IMG/VR virus record: IMGVR_UViG_3300010885_079703
Span: 1-41,495 of that record
DNA length: 41,495 bases
Origin: a virus
Direction: 5' to 3' (one strand)
Of this stretch, positions 34,255-41,495 are shown in pieces (position 1 is the stretch's first letter; each line of letters starts with the position of its first letter). Made by a program: the position numbers and the translations under genes. The notes beneath the pieces are model-generated. The model was not told the origin of the DNA. It was given only the letters and a program-made list of their open reading frames with translations, and made no database searches.

Positions 34255-36168
34255 TTAATGATCCAAGAAGTACTTGTTGTTGTTACATTGCTGATATTTC
34301 CAACTAACATTTCTTGTATATCTTCCTTCTGTTGGGTTCCATGATTGAGTATCTCTATCTAAGTAAACTTGCCCAGTACCGGCACCTCGTGAAGCACTAC
34401 CGAAAACCGTAGCGTCTCTAACTCCGAAAGGCTTTAATCCTTCTACGATTCTTTGTATGTTTGCATATAAAGTGCTGCCCGTAAACATAGGACAAGCTGA
34501 GTTACTCATAAAGTATTGATCAAGTCCTGTTACTGGCATGGTAACAATCTCTATAGAAACATCTTTTGTACATGAAGTTTTTGCTCCTAGGGCTTGAAGA
34601 ACTGGCCCAAGTTTTCGCCCCAAAACAAATACTTCAGCAACAACATCCACAGGAGCATTATCTGTAACTGTAATATTTTCTGATATAACACCGCTCATTA
34701 AAGTATATTTGTTATTATACTCATATGAGTATGTGATTACGCCTCTTTTAGGATCGTGACCTTCTGTGGTAGCCCAAGGAATAACATTTAGCATCCTGTC
34801 TGAGTGGTATACTGGATTTGCTGTTGGATTATCTCTGTTATAAGTGTTGGCTATACTGGCTCCATTTGTTGCGTAGTGAGTACTATAGCCTGCAGACCGA
34901 TTGGTTACAGCACTAGCTCTGGCGTATAAGCTATTTTTCACTCCGCTGTGCCAAGCAATCAAAGCATTCTGATATCTATAAGTCTGCATAGAGGCTGTAA
35001 CATTAGCATCTACAGCATTAAGCGCTGTTGCTCCTGTCTTGTGGGCCGTTGTAGCTTCAGGAAGCTTTATTTGTCCTGTTGTGTCCGGAGTAAGACTAGA
35101 GTCTCCTTTAATTTTAGCATCAATAGCAATATCTAAACCTTTTATATTACCCTGTACTCTAACGGTTTTAACAAACTTCTCATCCGAACTAATATCAATA
35201 GTATAATCTTCTAGATGAGTAATTCCAGTAGGCATTGCTAGCCATGTGTCTGTAATCTCATAAGATCCTTCTGTCATGCTAAAGTTAGTGGAGCGTACAT
35301 GATTAAATAGCCACAAATTTCCTGCTGGTGTAGCATAAGATCCAATGTATGCTCCATCATTATTATTACTATTCCAAGGCTTATCTAGTCTTTGTTTAAC
35401 CCATTTTTGAGCCTCTCTATAGGCCATGAAATATCCCGAGCCAGCAATTGACTGAGAACTAGCACAAATACCGCTACCGATTTCTCCTCGCGCAGAAACC
35501 CTGTGGGATAGTCTAAATTGTGGAATATTTTTAACATAAATGGATGATGTTCCTGGAGAACTTCCTTTGCGTCCTGCTGATGGATCAGTATTACCTGTGT
35601 AGCTTAGTGAGATATCTTCCCAAAAATAATCTTCCATGGGTTCTATACTCCATGAATCTGAGCATGAAGTAATTAATCCGTCTTGATTATCAGCTTTTTC
35701 ATAATACTCTAAATCTACATTATATCCTAAACTTCTAGTCATATTATCAGGACTAGGTTCAGTACTAACTGACAAAGCTCTAACACCAGATACTCCCAAT
35801 ACTGTAGTAGAACCACACTTAATATTAAGATTACCAATAGGACAATTTTGAAACATCTCCTTAAGGGCTTTTTCATATCCCATTATTGTAGAAAACTGGC
35901 TAGTTGTGGCTCCTACATCATAAATTTTACCATTTAGATTAATCTTATTAGTAATACTAGTAAGAATACCAGCCTCTGTTCTATTGTAAGAATGAGACAG
36001 AGAGATGGTGGGGGTTGGGCCATTGGTAATAGTATGAATACCAGTCCCGTTATATTCGATAGTTACTCTGTCTGTAGTCTGAATAGACGAATAGTTGGGT
36101 TCACTTTGTTGTTTATTCTCGCTATCAATATTAAAGATAGCATTAATAAATGGTCCTGAATATGACAT
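34255..36168 (-). CDS. Probable tail/baseplate structural protein (637 residues)
   Basis: 637 residues with many beta strands and no enzymatic motif. The stretch YEKALKEMFQNCPIGNLNIK, then GVSGVRALSVSTEPSPDNMT and RSLGYNVDLEYYE, resembles proteins placed beside hub genes in tailed phages. The C-terminal part contains QVYLDRDTQSWNPTEGRYTR, suggesting a further beta domain. A good AAAGGAA precedes the ATG, and the stop is 2 bases before the hub-like gene, so the two are likely co-translated. The exact role (hub partner, wedge or tail tip) cannot be told from sequence alone. Confidence 0.55.
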   Translation of the reverse strand: MSYSGPFINAIFNIDSENKQQSEPNYSSIQTTDRVTIEYNGTGIHTITNGPTPTISLSHSYNRTEAGILTSITNKINLNGKIYDVGATTSQFSTIMGYEKALKEMFQNCPIGNLNIKCGSTTVLGVSGVRALSVSTEPSPDNMTRSLGYNVDLEYYEKADNQDGLITSCSDSWSIEPMEDYFWEDISLSYTGNTDPSAGRKGSSPGTSSIYVKNIPQFRLSHRVSARGEIGSGICASSQSIAGSGYFMAYREAQKWVKQRLDKPWNSNNNDGAYIGSYATPAGNLWLFNHVRSTNFSMTEGSYEITDTWLAMPTGITHLEDYTIDISSDEKFVKTVRVQGNIKGLDIAIDAKIKGDSSLTPDTTGQIKLPEATTAHKTGATALNAVDANVTASMQTYRYQNALIAWHSGVKNSLYARASAVTNRSAGYSTHYATNGASIANTYNRDNPTANPVYHSDRMLNVIPWATTEGHDPKRGVITYSYEYNNKYTLMSGVISENITVTDNAPVDVVAEVFVLGRKLGPVLQALGAKTSCTKDVSIEIVTMPVTGLDQYFMSNSACPMFTGSTLYANIQRIVEGLKPFGVRDATVFGSASRGAGTGQVYLDRDTQSWNPTEGRYTRNVSWKYQQCNNNKYFLDH

Positions 36169-36194
36169 TTGGTTCCTTTTTGGTATTTAAACCA

Positions 36195-38531
36195 CTAAGT
36201 CGTTTTCTTAATACCAAATCTTCCATTGTTAATATCCGCAAAAGACCAGCCACTACCAGTTACGGGATTAGTGATAAAATACTGATTTTTATACTGATAG
36301 TGATTATCTGTAACAGGGAAATTAATTCCTATTCCACTCATGCTAACAGGATTAGTTCCGGTACCCCAAACATTCATGAAAGAAGTATCTTTATTAGACT
36401 TTCTAACGCTGTTAGTAATTTTGATACCTCCAACAGCATAATTAGGATCACTGGGAATATCTCCCATATTTAGTGCTAGAATTGCACCACTAGTTTCAGT
36501 AAAGACATAGGAACGATCACCATTACTATCTCGGAGATTTTGTTCAATATCTGTAGTACTATTCCATGTAAGATTAAATGCCTGCCAACTATCATTACTA
36601 TTCAACACATTTCCACCGCTTGGGGAAATATTAAATACCTTGGTTGTTGGTCCAAGGAAGCAGTCTTGATCATTAACTCCTCCAATAACGTAAATATTAT
36701 CAATATATGTATCATACATATAATTTTGATTAATAGCTTGTCCAATATTATTTACATAATAGTATGTTATTGGGTCTGGGTTTTGTCCAGCTGGGTCTTT
36801 TGGTGTTCGTGATCCATAAAAAGATAATGAGTCAAAATACTTTGATACTAGTCCATTTGGATTGGTAGATAGCTTAGAAAAATTATTAACATTTCCAGTA
36901 AAAACAGCACCTGTACCCGACACAGCAACGGGTGAGACGGTGGGGGCTTCTGTAAAACCAGAACCCGATGGAGAAATTCGGAAATCTATTATCTTTCCGT
37001 CGTGAGGTGTTGTTAATTTAAAGAAATTATTGATGTTTCCAGCAAAAACAGCACCAGTTCCTGATACGGCGATTGGGGAAACCACAGGAGTAGTCGTAAA
37101 ACCAGAACCTGACGGAGAAATTCGGAAATCCATAATCTTACCATCATTAGCTGTTGTTAATTTAAAGAAATTATTGATGTTTCCAGTAAATGAAGCCCCA
37201 GTACCAGTAACAGCAACATCTGCTATAGCAATAGGAGCTGTGGTGAAACCCGATCCAGATGGAAGAATGCTCCAATTAGATATTGCTCCGTTCTCACCAG
37301 TAGCACTAACTGTTAATACAGCACCTGAACCAGCAACACTATCTGAAACATTAAAAGTATCATTAATATTATATCCGGTACCGGGACTATCTAATTGAAA
37401 AGAAGCCTCACTAACAGCATAACTTTCATAAACTTTGGTTACTTCTAATACCGCTCCAGCGCCGCCACTAGGATCCGTAACTGCAAATCTATTACCAACA
37501 AGATAACTCAAACCAGAATTAGAGACAGACAATGAGTTCTTGGTAATGGCATAGCTTTCGTATACTTTTGTTACGGTTAGTGTGGCCCCAGAACCACCAT
37601 TAGGATCTGTAACTGCAAATCTATTACCGACAATATAATTTAAACCAGAATTAGCAATAGATAATGAATTTTTTGTCACAGCATAACTATTCCAGGTATC
37701 TTTGATGTAGAGTTTCTTTTCTTCTGGTAGTCCTTCTACTCCAAGATTCATGCCATTAACTTTAATTTGTAAACTATATGGCCTATTGGCAGCAGTAGGA
37801 GCCGACTCCTCCATAGCACAAATTTCTACATATAATCCACCATACTTATAATCATAAGCATCTATCATTCTTTGAAAATTAGTACCCACAGCATTTGTAT
37901 TCTGCTCAAGATACCAAGGAGCACCCCACACATCAAAAGTAAATAGTTGAGTATCATTAGAGTGATAATTTCCATTGGTTTTTTGTCTAACTCGTATTCC
38001 AACCTTTTGTTCTGATGTTGGAACACTATTATAGCCAACAGTACCTAAATGAACAGCATCTAATTCCAGAATAGATAGTGCTTTATTGGTTAGATCTACG
38101 AACTTAGATGAGAAATTCGCCGTTGCTCCAGGAGCATCCTTAGCATCCGTTGTAATTTTATTAATGAAGAATCCAATTCCGAAAGCTGTACTAGTTGCAC
38201 TCTTGGTAGGATCTGTCCAAGTAATAGATCCTGGAAATCCTGGATTAGTTCCATCTGCGCCTTTGATCTTTAAATAATTTTGAGAACCACTCCAATGGCT
38301 ATTTAGTTTTGTAACAGCACCATAGGTATGTCCCATAAAATCAATACCATTATATTCTCCATAAAAATTTTTAACAGCCTCTTTTGTGGTACTGAATGAA
38401 GGAGAAACTCTTTCGTCTCGATATTTGCTTAATGACACCCCAGAACTAACATCCCAATATACAGGATCGATTTCTCCAATATGATCTGTACCCCATGGAC
38501 CGAATCCGTCGAAAAATATTGTAGATACCAT
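36195..38531 (-). CDS. Repeat-containing tail fibre/tip-like protein (778 residues)
   Basis: 778 residues. The N-terminal 280 residues look like a jelly-roll or lectin-type beta domain (IFFDGFGPWGTDHIGEIDPV, YWDVSSGVSL, then FGIGFFINKI and LEQNTNAVGTNFQRMIDAYD), with an aromatic, Gly-rich character. Residues 283-414 are three 44-residue repeats and residues 415-559 three 48-residue repeats of Gly-rich strand-turn units (SGSGFTTTPVVSPIAVSGTG), a layout seen in phage and marine-bacterial surface proteins. The C-terminal 220 residues are another beta-rich domain ending GRFGIKKTT. CAGGAG lies 11 bases upstream of the ATG. A receptor-contact or fibre role is inferred. Confidence 0.6.
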   Translation of the reverse strand: MVSTIFFDGFGPWGTDHIGEIDPVYWDVSSGVSLSKYRDERVSPSFSTTKEAVKNFYGEYNGIDFMGHTYGAVTKLNSHWSGSQNYLKIKGADGTNPGFPGSITWTDPTKSATSTAFGIGFFINKITTDAKDAPGATANFSSKFVDLTNKALSILELDAVHLGTVGYNSVPTSEQKVGIRVRQKTNGNYHSNDTQLFTFDVWGAPWYLEQNTNAVGTNFQRMIDAYDYKYGGLYVEICAMEESAPTAANRPYSLQIKVNGMNLGVEGLPEEKKLYIKDTWNSYAVTKNSLSIANSGLNYIVGNRFAVTDPNGGSGATLTVTKVYESYAITKNSLSVSNSGLSYLVGNRFAVTDPSGGAGAVLEVTKVYESYAVSEASFQLDSPGTGYNINDTFNVSDSVAGSGAVLTVSATGENGAISNWSILPSGSGFTTAPIAIADVAVTGTGASFTGNINNFFKLTTANDGKIMDFRISPSGSGFTTTPVVSPIAVSGTGAVFAGNINNFFKLTTPHDGKIIDFRISPSGSGFTEAPTVSPVAVSGTGAVFTGNVNNFSKLSTNPNGLVSKYFDSLSFYGSRTPKDPAGQNPDPITYYYVNNIGQAINQNYMYDTYIDNIYVIGGVNDQDCFLGPTTKVFNISPSGGNVLNSNDSWQAFNLTWNSTTDIEQNLRDSNGDRSYVFTETSGAILALNMGDIPSDPNYAVGGIKITNSVRKSNKDTSFMNVWGTGTNPVSMSGIGINFPVTDNHYQYKNQYFITNPVTGSGWSFADINNGRFGIKKTT
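36855..37289 (-). repeat. Three 48-residue protein repeats in the 778-residue protein
   Basis: Units begin at 37289 (49 residues), 37142 and 36998. Core sentence: GKI(M/I)DFRISPSGSGFT, then V(S/T)GTGAVF and GNINNFFKL. Nucleotide identity is high enough (for example ATTTAAAGAAATTATTGATG in two units) to indicate recent duplication. Confidence 0.85.
37290..37685 (-). repeat. Three 44-residue protein repeats in the 778-residue protein
   Basis: Units of 132 bases begin at 37685, 37553 and 37421. Unit 1 starts YAVTKNSLSIANSGLNYIVG, unit 2 YAITKNSLSVSNSGLSYLVG, unit 3 is diverged (YAVSEASFQLDSPGTGYNIN). Each ends with a GSGA/GAGA...V(T/S) strand. Units 1 and 2 are highly alike. Confidence 0.85.
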
Positions 38532-38619
38532 AGCTTTACAAGCTCCTGTCTGGGATGGCTAAAAATGGCCGTTATATTAATATAGTGTCCTCTATTATCA
38601 GAATACACCAATTTTGAGA

Positions 38620-41495
38620 TCAATAATTATTATCTTGAGCCAAATATCGTTCATCTTCTGTTGCTAAATTGTCATAAGATTGTGCTAAAATTAAGTTCCC
38701 TGCTGGTGTTAGATATGTTAAAATTTGAGTGTTCATTGAACTAGAAGCTAGTCTATTTGATATTCCAGAAGGAATACGAAATATGTATTGACCTAATTGT
38801 TCAACTTTTAGTATCTCTAGATCATTATAAGTTCTTAGTACTTCTGCAACAACCTGGGTTGTTCTAAGGGGTCTAATATTGTCAAAAATATAGATTATTT
38901 CCTGTGAAAGGCAGCTGTAATATAGTCCTTGGTCCTCGGTATTTCTGTTGGCGAAAATGTTTTGACTATAATAAGCTGAAGTGAAGGCTTGATTTATTGT
39001 TTGTTTAGCAGAGAGGGCTTCTTGGGTGTGTATTCCATAAATTATGTTACTATCTTCATTCTCTCTGTGGGCAATGATAGTATTATTATAATACGATTGG
39101 TCAAATATATCAACTATCTCTGATCGTGCGTACAATACTGAATTAGATGATAGGGTATCTAATAGGTAGTCTTTGGGCAGGGCGGAGTCTGTTTCTCTGT
39201 GATAAAATAGGTTTGTTGAAGTGTAGCAATTGAATAGAGTAAGAGGATCTAGCTGCCTCAAAGACATAACATTACCATATATATTGCCATCATTAACTAT
39301 ATTCTCTGGATTTTCTCTTATCTTTAAGTAGTCTGGTCTAATATATGCGTAATTTAATATCTCTTCTGGATGACTTCTTTCTTTAATATAGTCTGTTCGA
39401 ACATATCCATAGTTGACAATATTTTCAGGAATATCTCTACCATATAAAACGTTCTTATTATTATGACTAGAAATTAGTCCAGACTGTCTTATCTTAAGAG
39501 AGAGTAAGTCATTTGATAAAACAGAGTCTGATATTGTTTTATTTTCGGCTTCTCGAACAGATAATACTTCTGGATTAACTAGTGTGGCTCTAGTATAATC
39601 TGGTTTAAATAGTCTAATCGGTATAATTTCAGTAAATATAGTAGAACTATACATATCTGCAATAATAGTATCATAAGATAGTATGTCTTGAGATAGGTAG
39701 TTTTCCGACATGTCTTTAATAGACGTATCATAAGATAATACATCTTGAGATAGATGGTTTTCTGTAAATTGGATTGTATTGTCTATAAACAGGGTTTCTC
39801 TACTAAGCAAAGAATTGAGCAGTCTAGAATTTTTGTCTATGGATAAAATTTGTTCAGATAAGAAGCTGGAGTCTATGTTATTTGGTATTCTGCTAGTTGA
39901 CGGCGTTGGGGTAGTTGTGGGTGTTAAAGTGGGGGTAATCGATGGAGTAACTGATGCTGTTGGGCTTGTTGTTGGGGTAGTGGTTTGTGTAGTGGTAACT
40001 GTTGGTGTTTGTGTAGGTGTTTGGGTTCTAGTATTGGTTACTGTTGGAGTTGGAGTGTTTGTATTAGTGACTGTGGGGGTTGGTGTGTTTGAAGCACCAA
40101 AAGATTTAGTAGGTGTGGAAGTCCGAGTAGGAGTTAATGTTATGGTTGTCGTTGGAGTTGGAGAAGCTCCTCCTTTTGTTGGTGTTCTACTGGGTGTTCT
40201 GGTCTGAGTTCTTGTTGGGGTTAGTGTCCATGTTCTGGTTGGTTGTGGACTGGCTGCTGGTCCGGGACCAGGACTGCCAGGACCGCCGGGGCCGCCGGGG
40301 CCACCAGGACCGCCAGGGCCACCAGGACCGCCAGGGCCACCAGGACCGCCGGGGCCGCCGGGGCCGCCGGGGCCACCACCCAATTGGTTCCTACTAGGAT
40401 TAACTGTTGGACAAGCAAAAGTTGCAAAATCACTAATTCTAACTATACCTCTACCATTAGAATTATCTACAGTACGAACATAAAAACCGAATGTATCTCC
40501 AGGATAAACTCTGAGTTTTTCTACGTTACCCTGATGAGGTAGTGTTTCAATCGGAGACCCATCATCAAGCTCAAAATATTCATTGTTAATAAAATAGCCC
40601 ACAGAATCCCAAGACGCCCCGTCTTCTGTATAATATCTCCAAGAGAAATATATAAATGTATTTTCTGGAATAGTGATCTTGAGTTTGGTAAATCCTTCTG
40701 CTCCTTGGTTATCTGTTGAATTTCCACCATATAGGAAAACTTCCCAAGGTAAAGTAGAATCACCATATTTATCTACTGCTTTATAGTAACCGTCTGCACT
40801 TTCATTCTCAAGAATCCAATTAGTAGGATCTGTAGCAAGATCATAGTAGCACTGAAAATTACAGCAAGGTTTACTTGGAGTTACTGTGATAGTGGGTGTG
40901 ATTGATGGTGTCAGTGATATTGTTGGAGTAATACTGGACGTGAGTGTGGGCGATGCGGTAACTGTTGGGGTATTGGTAGGAGTTTCACTGACTGTTGAGG
41001 TAATAGTTGGTGTGTTACTGATCGTTGGGGTAATTGTAGGAGTTTCGCTAAGGGTTGGAGTTATGGTTGGTGTTGGCGTTTGTGTTCCAGCAGATGGGGT
41101 GATTGTAGGAGTTATAGTAGATGTTATTGTTATTGTTGGAGTGATTGTTGGCGTAGCAGAAGCCGTTAGTGTTGGTGTTGGTGTGGATGATGATGTTGGT
41201 GTGGGCGTTATTGTGCTAGTAGGAGTAACTGTTGGTGTTCTTGTTGGGGTTGGTGTGTTGTTCGCTCTTGCTGGAGGAGGAAGGGGATCCCAAGGCCAAT
41301 CAGAATCGTTCGATGGATTTCCTCCAGAAGTTGGTTTTTTAGGAGCTTGTGGTCCAGTATATTTTCCTGGGGGTGGCCCACCACCTCCACCACCTCCACC
41401 GCCACCGCCACCTCCGGGGCCAGGTCCGGGGCCAGGTCCGGGGCCAGGTCCGGGGCCAGGTCCGGGGCCAGGTCCGGGGCCAGGTCCGGGGCCAG
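38620..41495 (-). CDS. Large modular Thr/Pro- and Gly/Pro-rich repeat protein, 5' end outside window
   Basis: At least 957 residues; the frame is open with no stop from the window edge to 38620, so an internal GTG at 40602 is not the start. Order from the N-terminal side: a GPGP tract, a poly-Gly run, PPPGKYTGPQ, a Thr-Pro tract (41270-40870), then a domain of about 150 residues beginning CCNFQCYYDLATDPTNWILE with IYFSWRYYTEDGASWDSVGY and YPGDTFGFYVRTVDNSNGRG. This resembles secreted bacterial jelly-roll domains of the F.W.Y.T.D...D..GY type. Then come a GGP collagen-like tract, a second Thr-Pro tract, and 17 tandem repeats of about 20 residues to near the C-terminus. No transmembrane segment is obvious. 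Probably a long fibre or surface protein. Confidence 0.7.
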   Translation of the reverse strand, partial: GPGPGPGPGPGPGPGPGPGPGPGPGPGGGGGGGGGGGGGPPPGKYTGPQAPKKPTSGGNPSNDSDWPWDPLPPPARANNTPTPTRTPTVTPTSTITPTPTSSSTPTPTLTASATPTITPTITITSTITPTITPSAGTQTPTPTITPTLSETPTITPTISNTPTITSTVSETPTNTPTVTASPTLTSSITPTISLTPSITPTITVTPSKPCCNFQCYYDLATDPTNWILENESADGYYKAVDKYGDSTLPWEVFLYGGNSTDNQGAEGFTKLKITIPENTFIYFSWRYYTEDGASWDSVGYFINNEYFELDDGSPIETLPHQGNVEKLRVYPGDTFGFYVRTVDNSNGRGIVRISDFATFACPTVNPSRNQLGGGPGGPGGPGGPGGPGGPGGPGGPGGPGGPGGPGSPGPGPAASPQPTRTWTLTPTRTQTRTPSRTPTKGGASPTPTTTITLTPTRTSTPTKSFGASNTPTPTVTNTNTPTPTVTNTRTQTPTQTPTVTTTQTTTPTTSPTASVTPSITPTLTPTTTPTPSTSRIPNNIDSSFLSEQILSIDKNSRLLNSLLSRETLFIDNTIQFTENHLSQDVLSYDTSIKDMSENYLSQDILSYDTIIADMYSSTIFTEIIPIRLFKPDYTRATLVNPEVLSVREAENKTISDSVLSNDLLSLKIRQSGLISSHNNKNVLYGRDIPENIVNYGYVRTDYIKERSHPEEILNYAYIRPDYLKIRENPENIVNDGNIYGNVMSLRQLDPLTLFNCYTSTNLFYHRETDSALPKDYLLDTLSSNSVLYARSEIVDIFDQSYYNNTIIAHRENEDSNIIYGIHTQEALSAKQTINQAFTSAYYSQNIFANRNTEDQGLYYSCLSQEIIYIFDNIRPLRTTQVVAEVLRTYNDLEILKVEQLGQYIFRIPSGISNRLASSSMNTQILTYLTPAGNLILAQSYDNLATEDERYLAQDNNY
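38854..39864 (-). repeat. About 17 tandem protein repeats of 18-21 residues
   Basis: A periodic array of 337 residues. Example units: FLSEQILSIDKNSRLLNS, LSQDVLSYDTSIKDMSENY, LSQDILSYDTIIADMYSST, AYIRPDYLKIRENPENIVND, CYTSTNLFYHRETDSALPKD, YYSQNIFANRNTEDQGLYYS. The shared sentence is roughly (L/Y)-S/x-x-(D/E/N)-(I/V/L)-(L/I/F)-x-x-(R/D)-(E/x)...(I/L)-x-(N/D/S). DNA identity between units is low apart from two adjacent copies, so the array is old. I recognise no named family. Confidence 0.7.
39895..40245 (-). repeat. Thr-Pro low-complexity tract (C-terminal block of the large modular protein)
   Basis: Encodes runs such as TPTRTQTRTPSRTPTK and TPTVTNTNTPTPTVTN between the GGP tract and the 20-residue repeat array. 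A second block in the same gene lies at 40870-41270. Composition and + strand G/T bias match the tracts at 18265-20940, suggesting shared origin or repeated recombination between the genes. Confidence 0.85.
40275..40380 (-). repeat. Gly-Gly-Pro collagen-like tract
   Basis: About eleven 9-base units of the type CCGCCGGGG, CCACCAGGA and CCGCCAGGG, encoding GGP triplets. In the middle an 18-base pair of units is repeated three times. The block is extremely GC-rich in an AT-rich genome. Confidence 0.85.
40870..41270 (-). repeat. Thr-Pro low-complexity tract (N-terminal block of the large modular protein)
   Basis: Encodes TPTRTPTVTPTSTITPTPTS and similar runs rich in Ile and Ser (TPTITPTI, SETPT), placed between the PPPGKYTGPQ segment and the jelly-roll-like domain. 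Confidence 0.85.
41413..41495 (-). repeat. Tandem 12-base repeat encoding Gly-Pro-Gly-Pro
   Basis: Nearly seven identical copies of TCCGGGGCCAGG on the + strand (GPGP on the coding strand), running to the window edge. Perfect identity suggests recent expansion or an assembly limit, so the true number of copies is unknown. Confidence 0.85.

Noticed and set aside
38532-38619. Promoter in the 88-base gap of the leftward block, including the palindrome TATATTAATATA at 38573-38584
   Set aside because: No -35/-10 pair with acceptable spacing was found. The AT-rich palindrome alone is not enough in an AT-rich genome.
38429-38623. 64-residue - strand open frame spanning the gap before the 778-residue gene
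   Set aside because: It mostly overlaps the well-supported 778-residue gene in another frame and shows no motif or good ribosome binding site.
39779-40542. Open frames on the + strand and other - frames over the Gly-Pro and Thr-Pro tracts
   Set aside because: They arise from the repeat composition, including Ala-Thr-Arg and Ala-Val repeats. The true frame is the long - strand one, which keeps globular domains on both sides.
1-41495. tRNA or rRNA genes
   Set aside because: Intergenic spaces are all below about 90 bases and no cloverleaf or rRNA-like sequence was seen on reading them.

Overview
The window looks like part of a large tailed bacteriophage genome (Caudoviricetes) rather than a bacterial chromosome. 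It is AT-rich and packed almost without gaps, many neighbouring genes overlap by ATGA, and a phage-style replication module sits next to very large, compositionally unusual structural-type proteins. Shine-Dalgarno sites and one good sigma70-type promoter point to a bacterial host, but the host cannot be named from this sequence.

Bases 1-17636 are read on the + strand. The first block (34-9166) is a replication module: DnaB-like helicase, CHC2/TOPRIM primase, deoxynucleoside monophosphate kinase, a RecB/Cas4-like PD-(D/E)XK nuclease, a DnaE-type DNA polymerase, a DEDDh exonuclease and a single-strand binding protein. The polymerase is encoded in two pieces (4375-6237 and 7098-8720). Between them lie the exonuclease and a 57-residue protein at 6240-6413. 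The SSB gene has its own promoter (8717-8744) and a strong terminator hairpin (9187-9217).

The second block (9252-15798) is eight tightly coupled genes that resemble glycosyltransferases, a sugar-nucleotidyltransferase and a methyltransferase. Several have lost canonical catalytic motifs. It runs on into an HTH plus PD-(D/E)XK/RAP-like endonuclease (15773), a probable single-strand-annealing recombination protein (16575) and a zinc-ribbon protein (17304).

Bases 17633-41495 are read on the - strand and meet the first block head-on at a shared TTAA stop. From right to left they encode a protein of at least 957 residues whose start lies outside the window, then proteins of 778, 637, 2121 and 2261 residues. 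Next comes a Thr/Pro-rich protein of about 1037 residues that is broken by an apparent one-base deletion near 20582, and last a small Cys-rich protein. The 2121-residue protein has features of a tail/baseplate hub. The rest look like tail, fibre or virion-surface components rich in repeats: Thr-Pro tracts, Gly-Pro tracts, 17 tandem units of about 20 residues, and 44- and 48-residue repeats.

The most interesting signals are the split DnaE polymerase with its exonuclease inside the split, the pairing of a degenerate glycosyltransferase-like cassette with mucin-like Thr/Pro-rich virion candidates, the frameshifted Thr/Pro protein carrying two HTH-like modules, the unrecognised 20-residue repeat array, and a probable ATT start codon on the nuclease gene.
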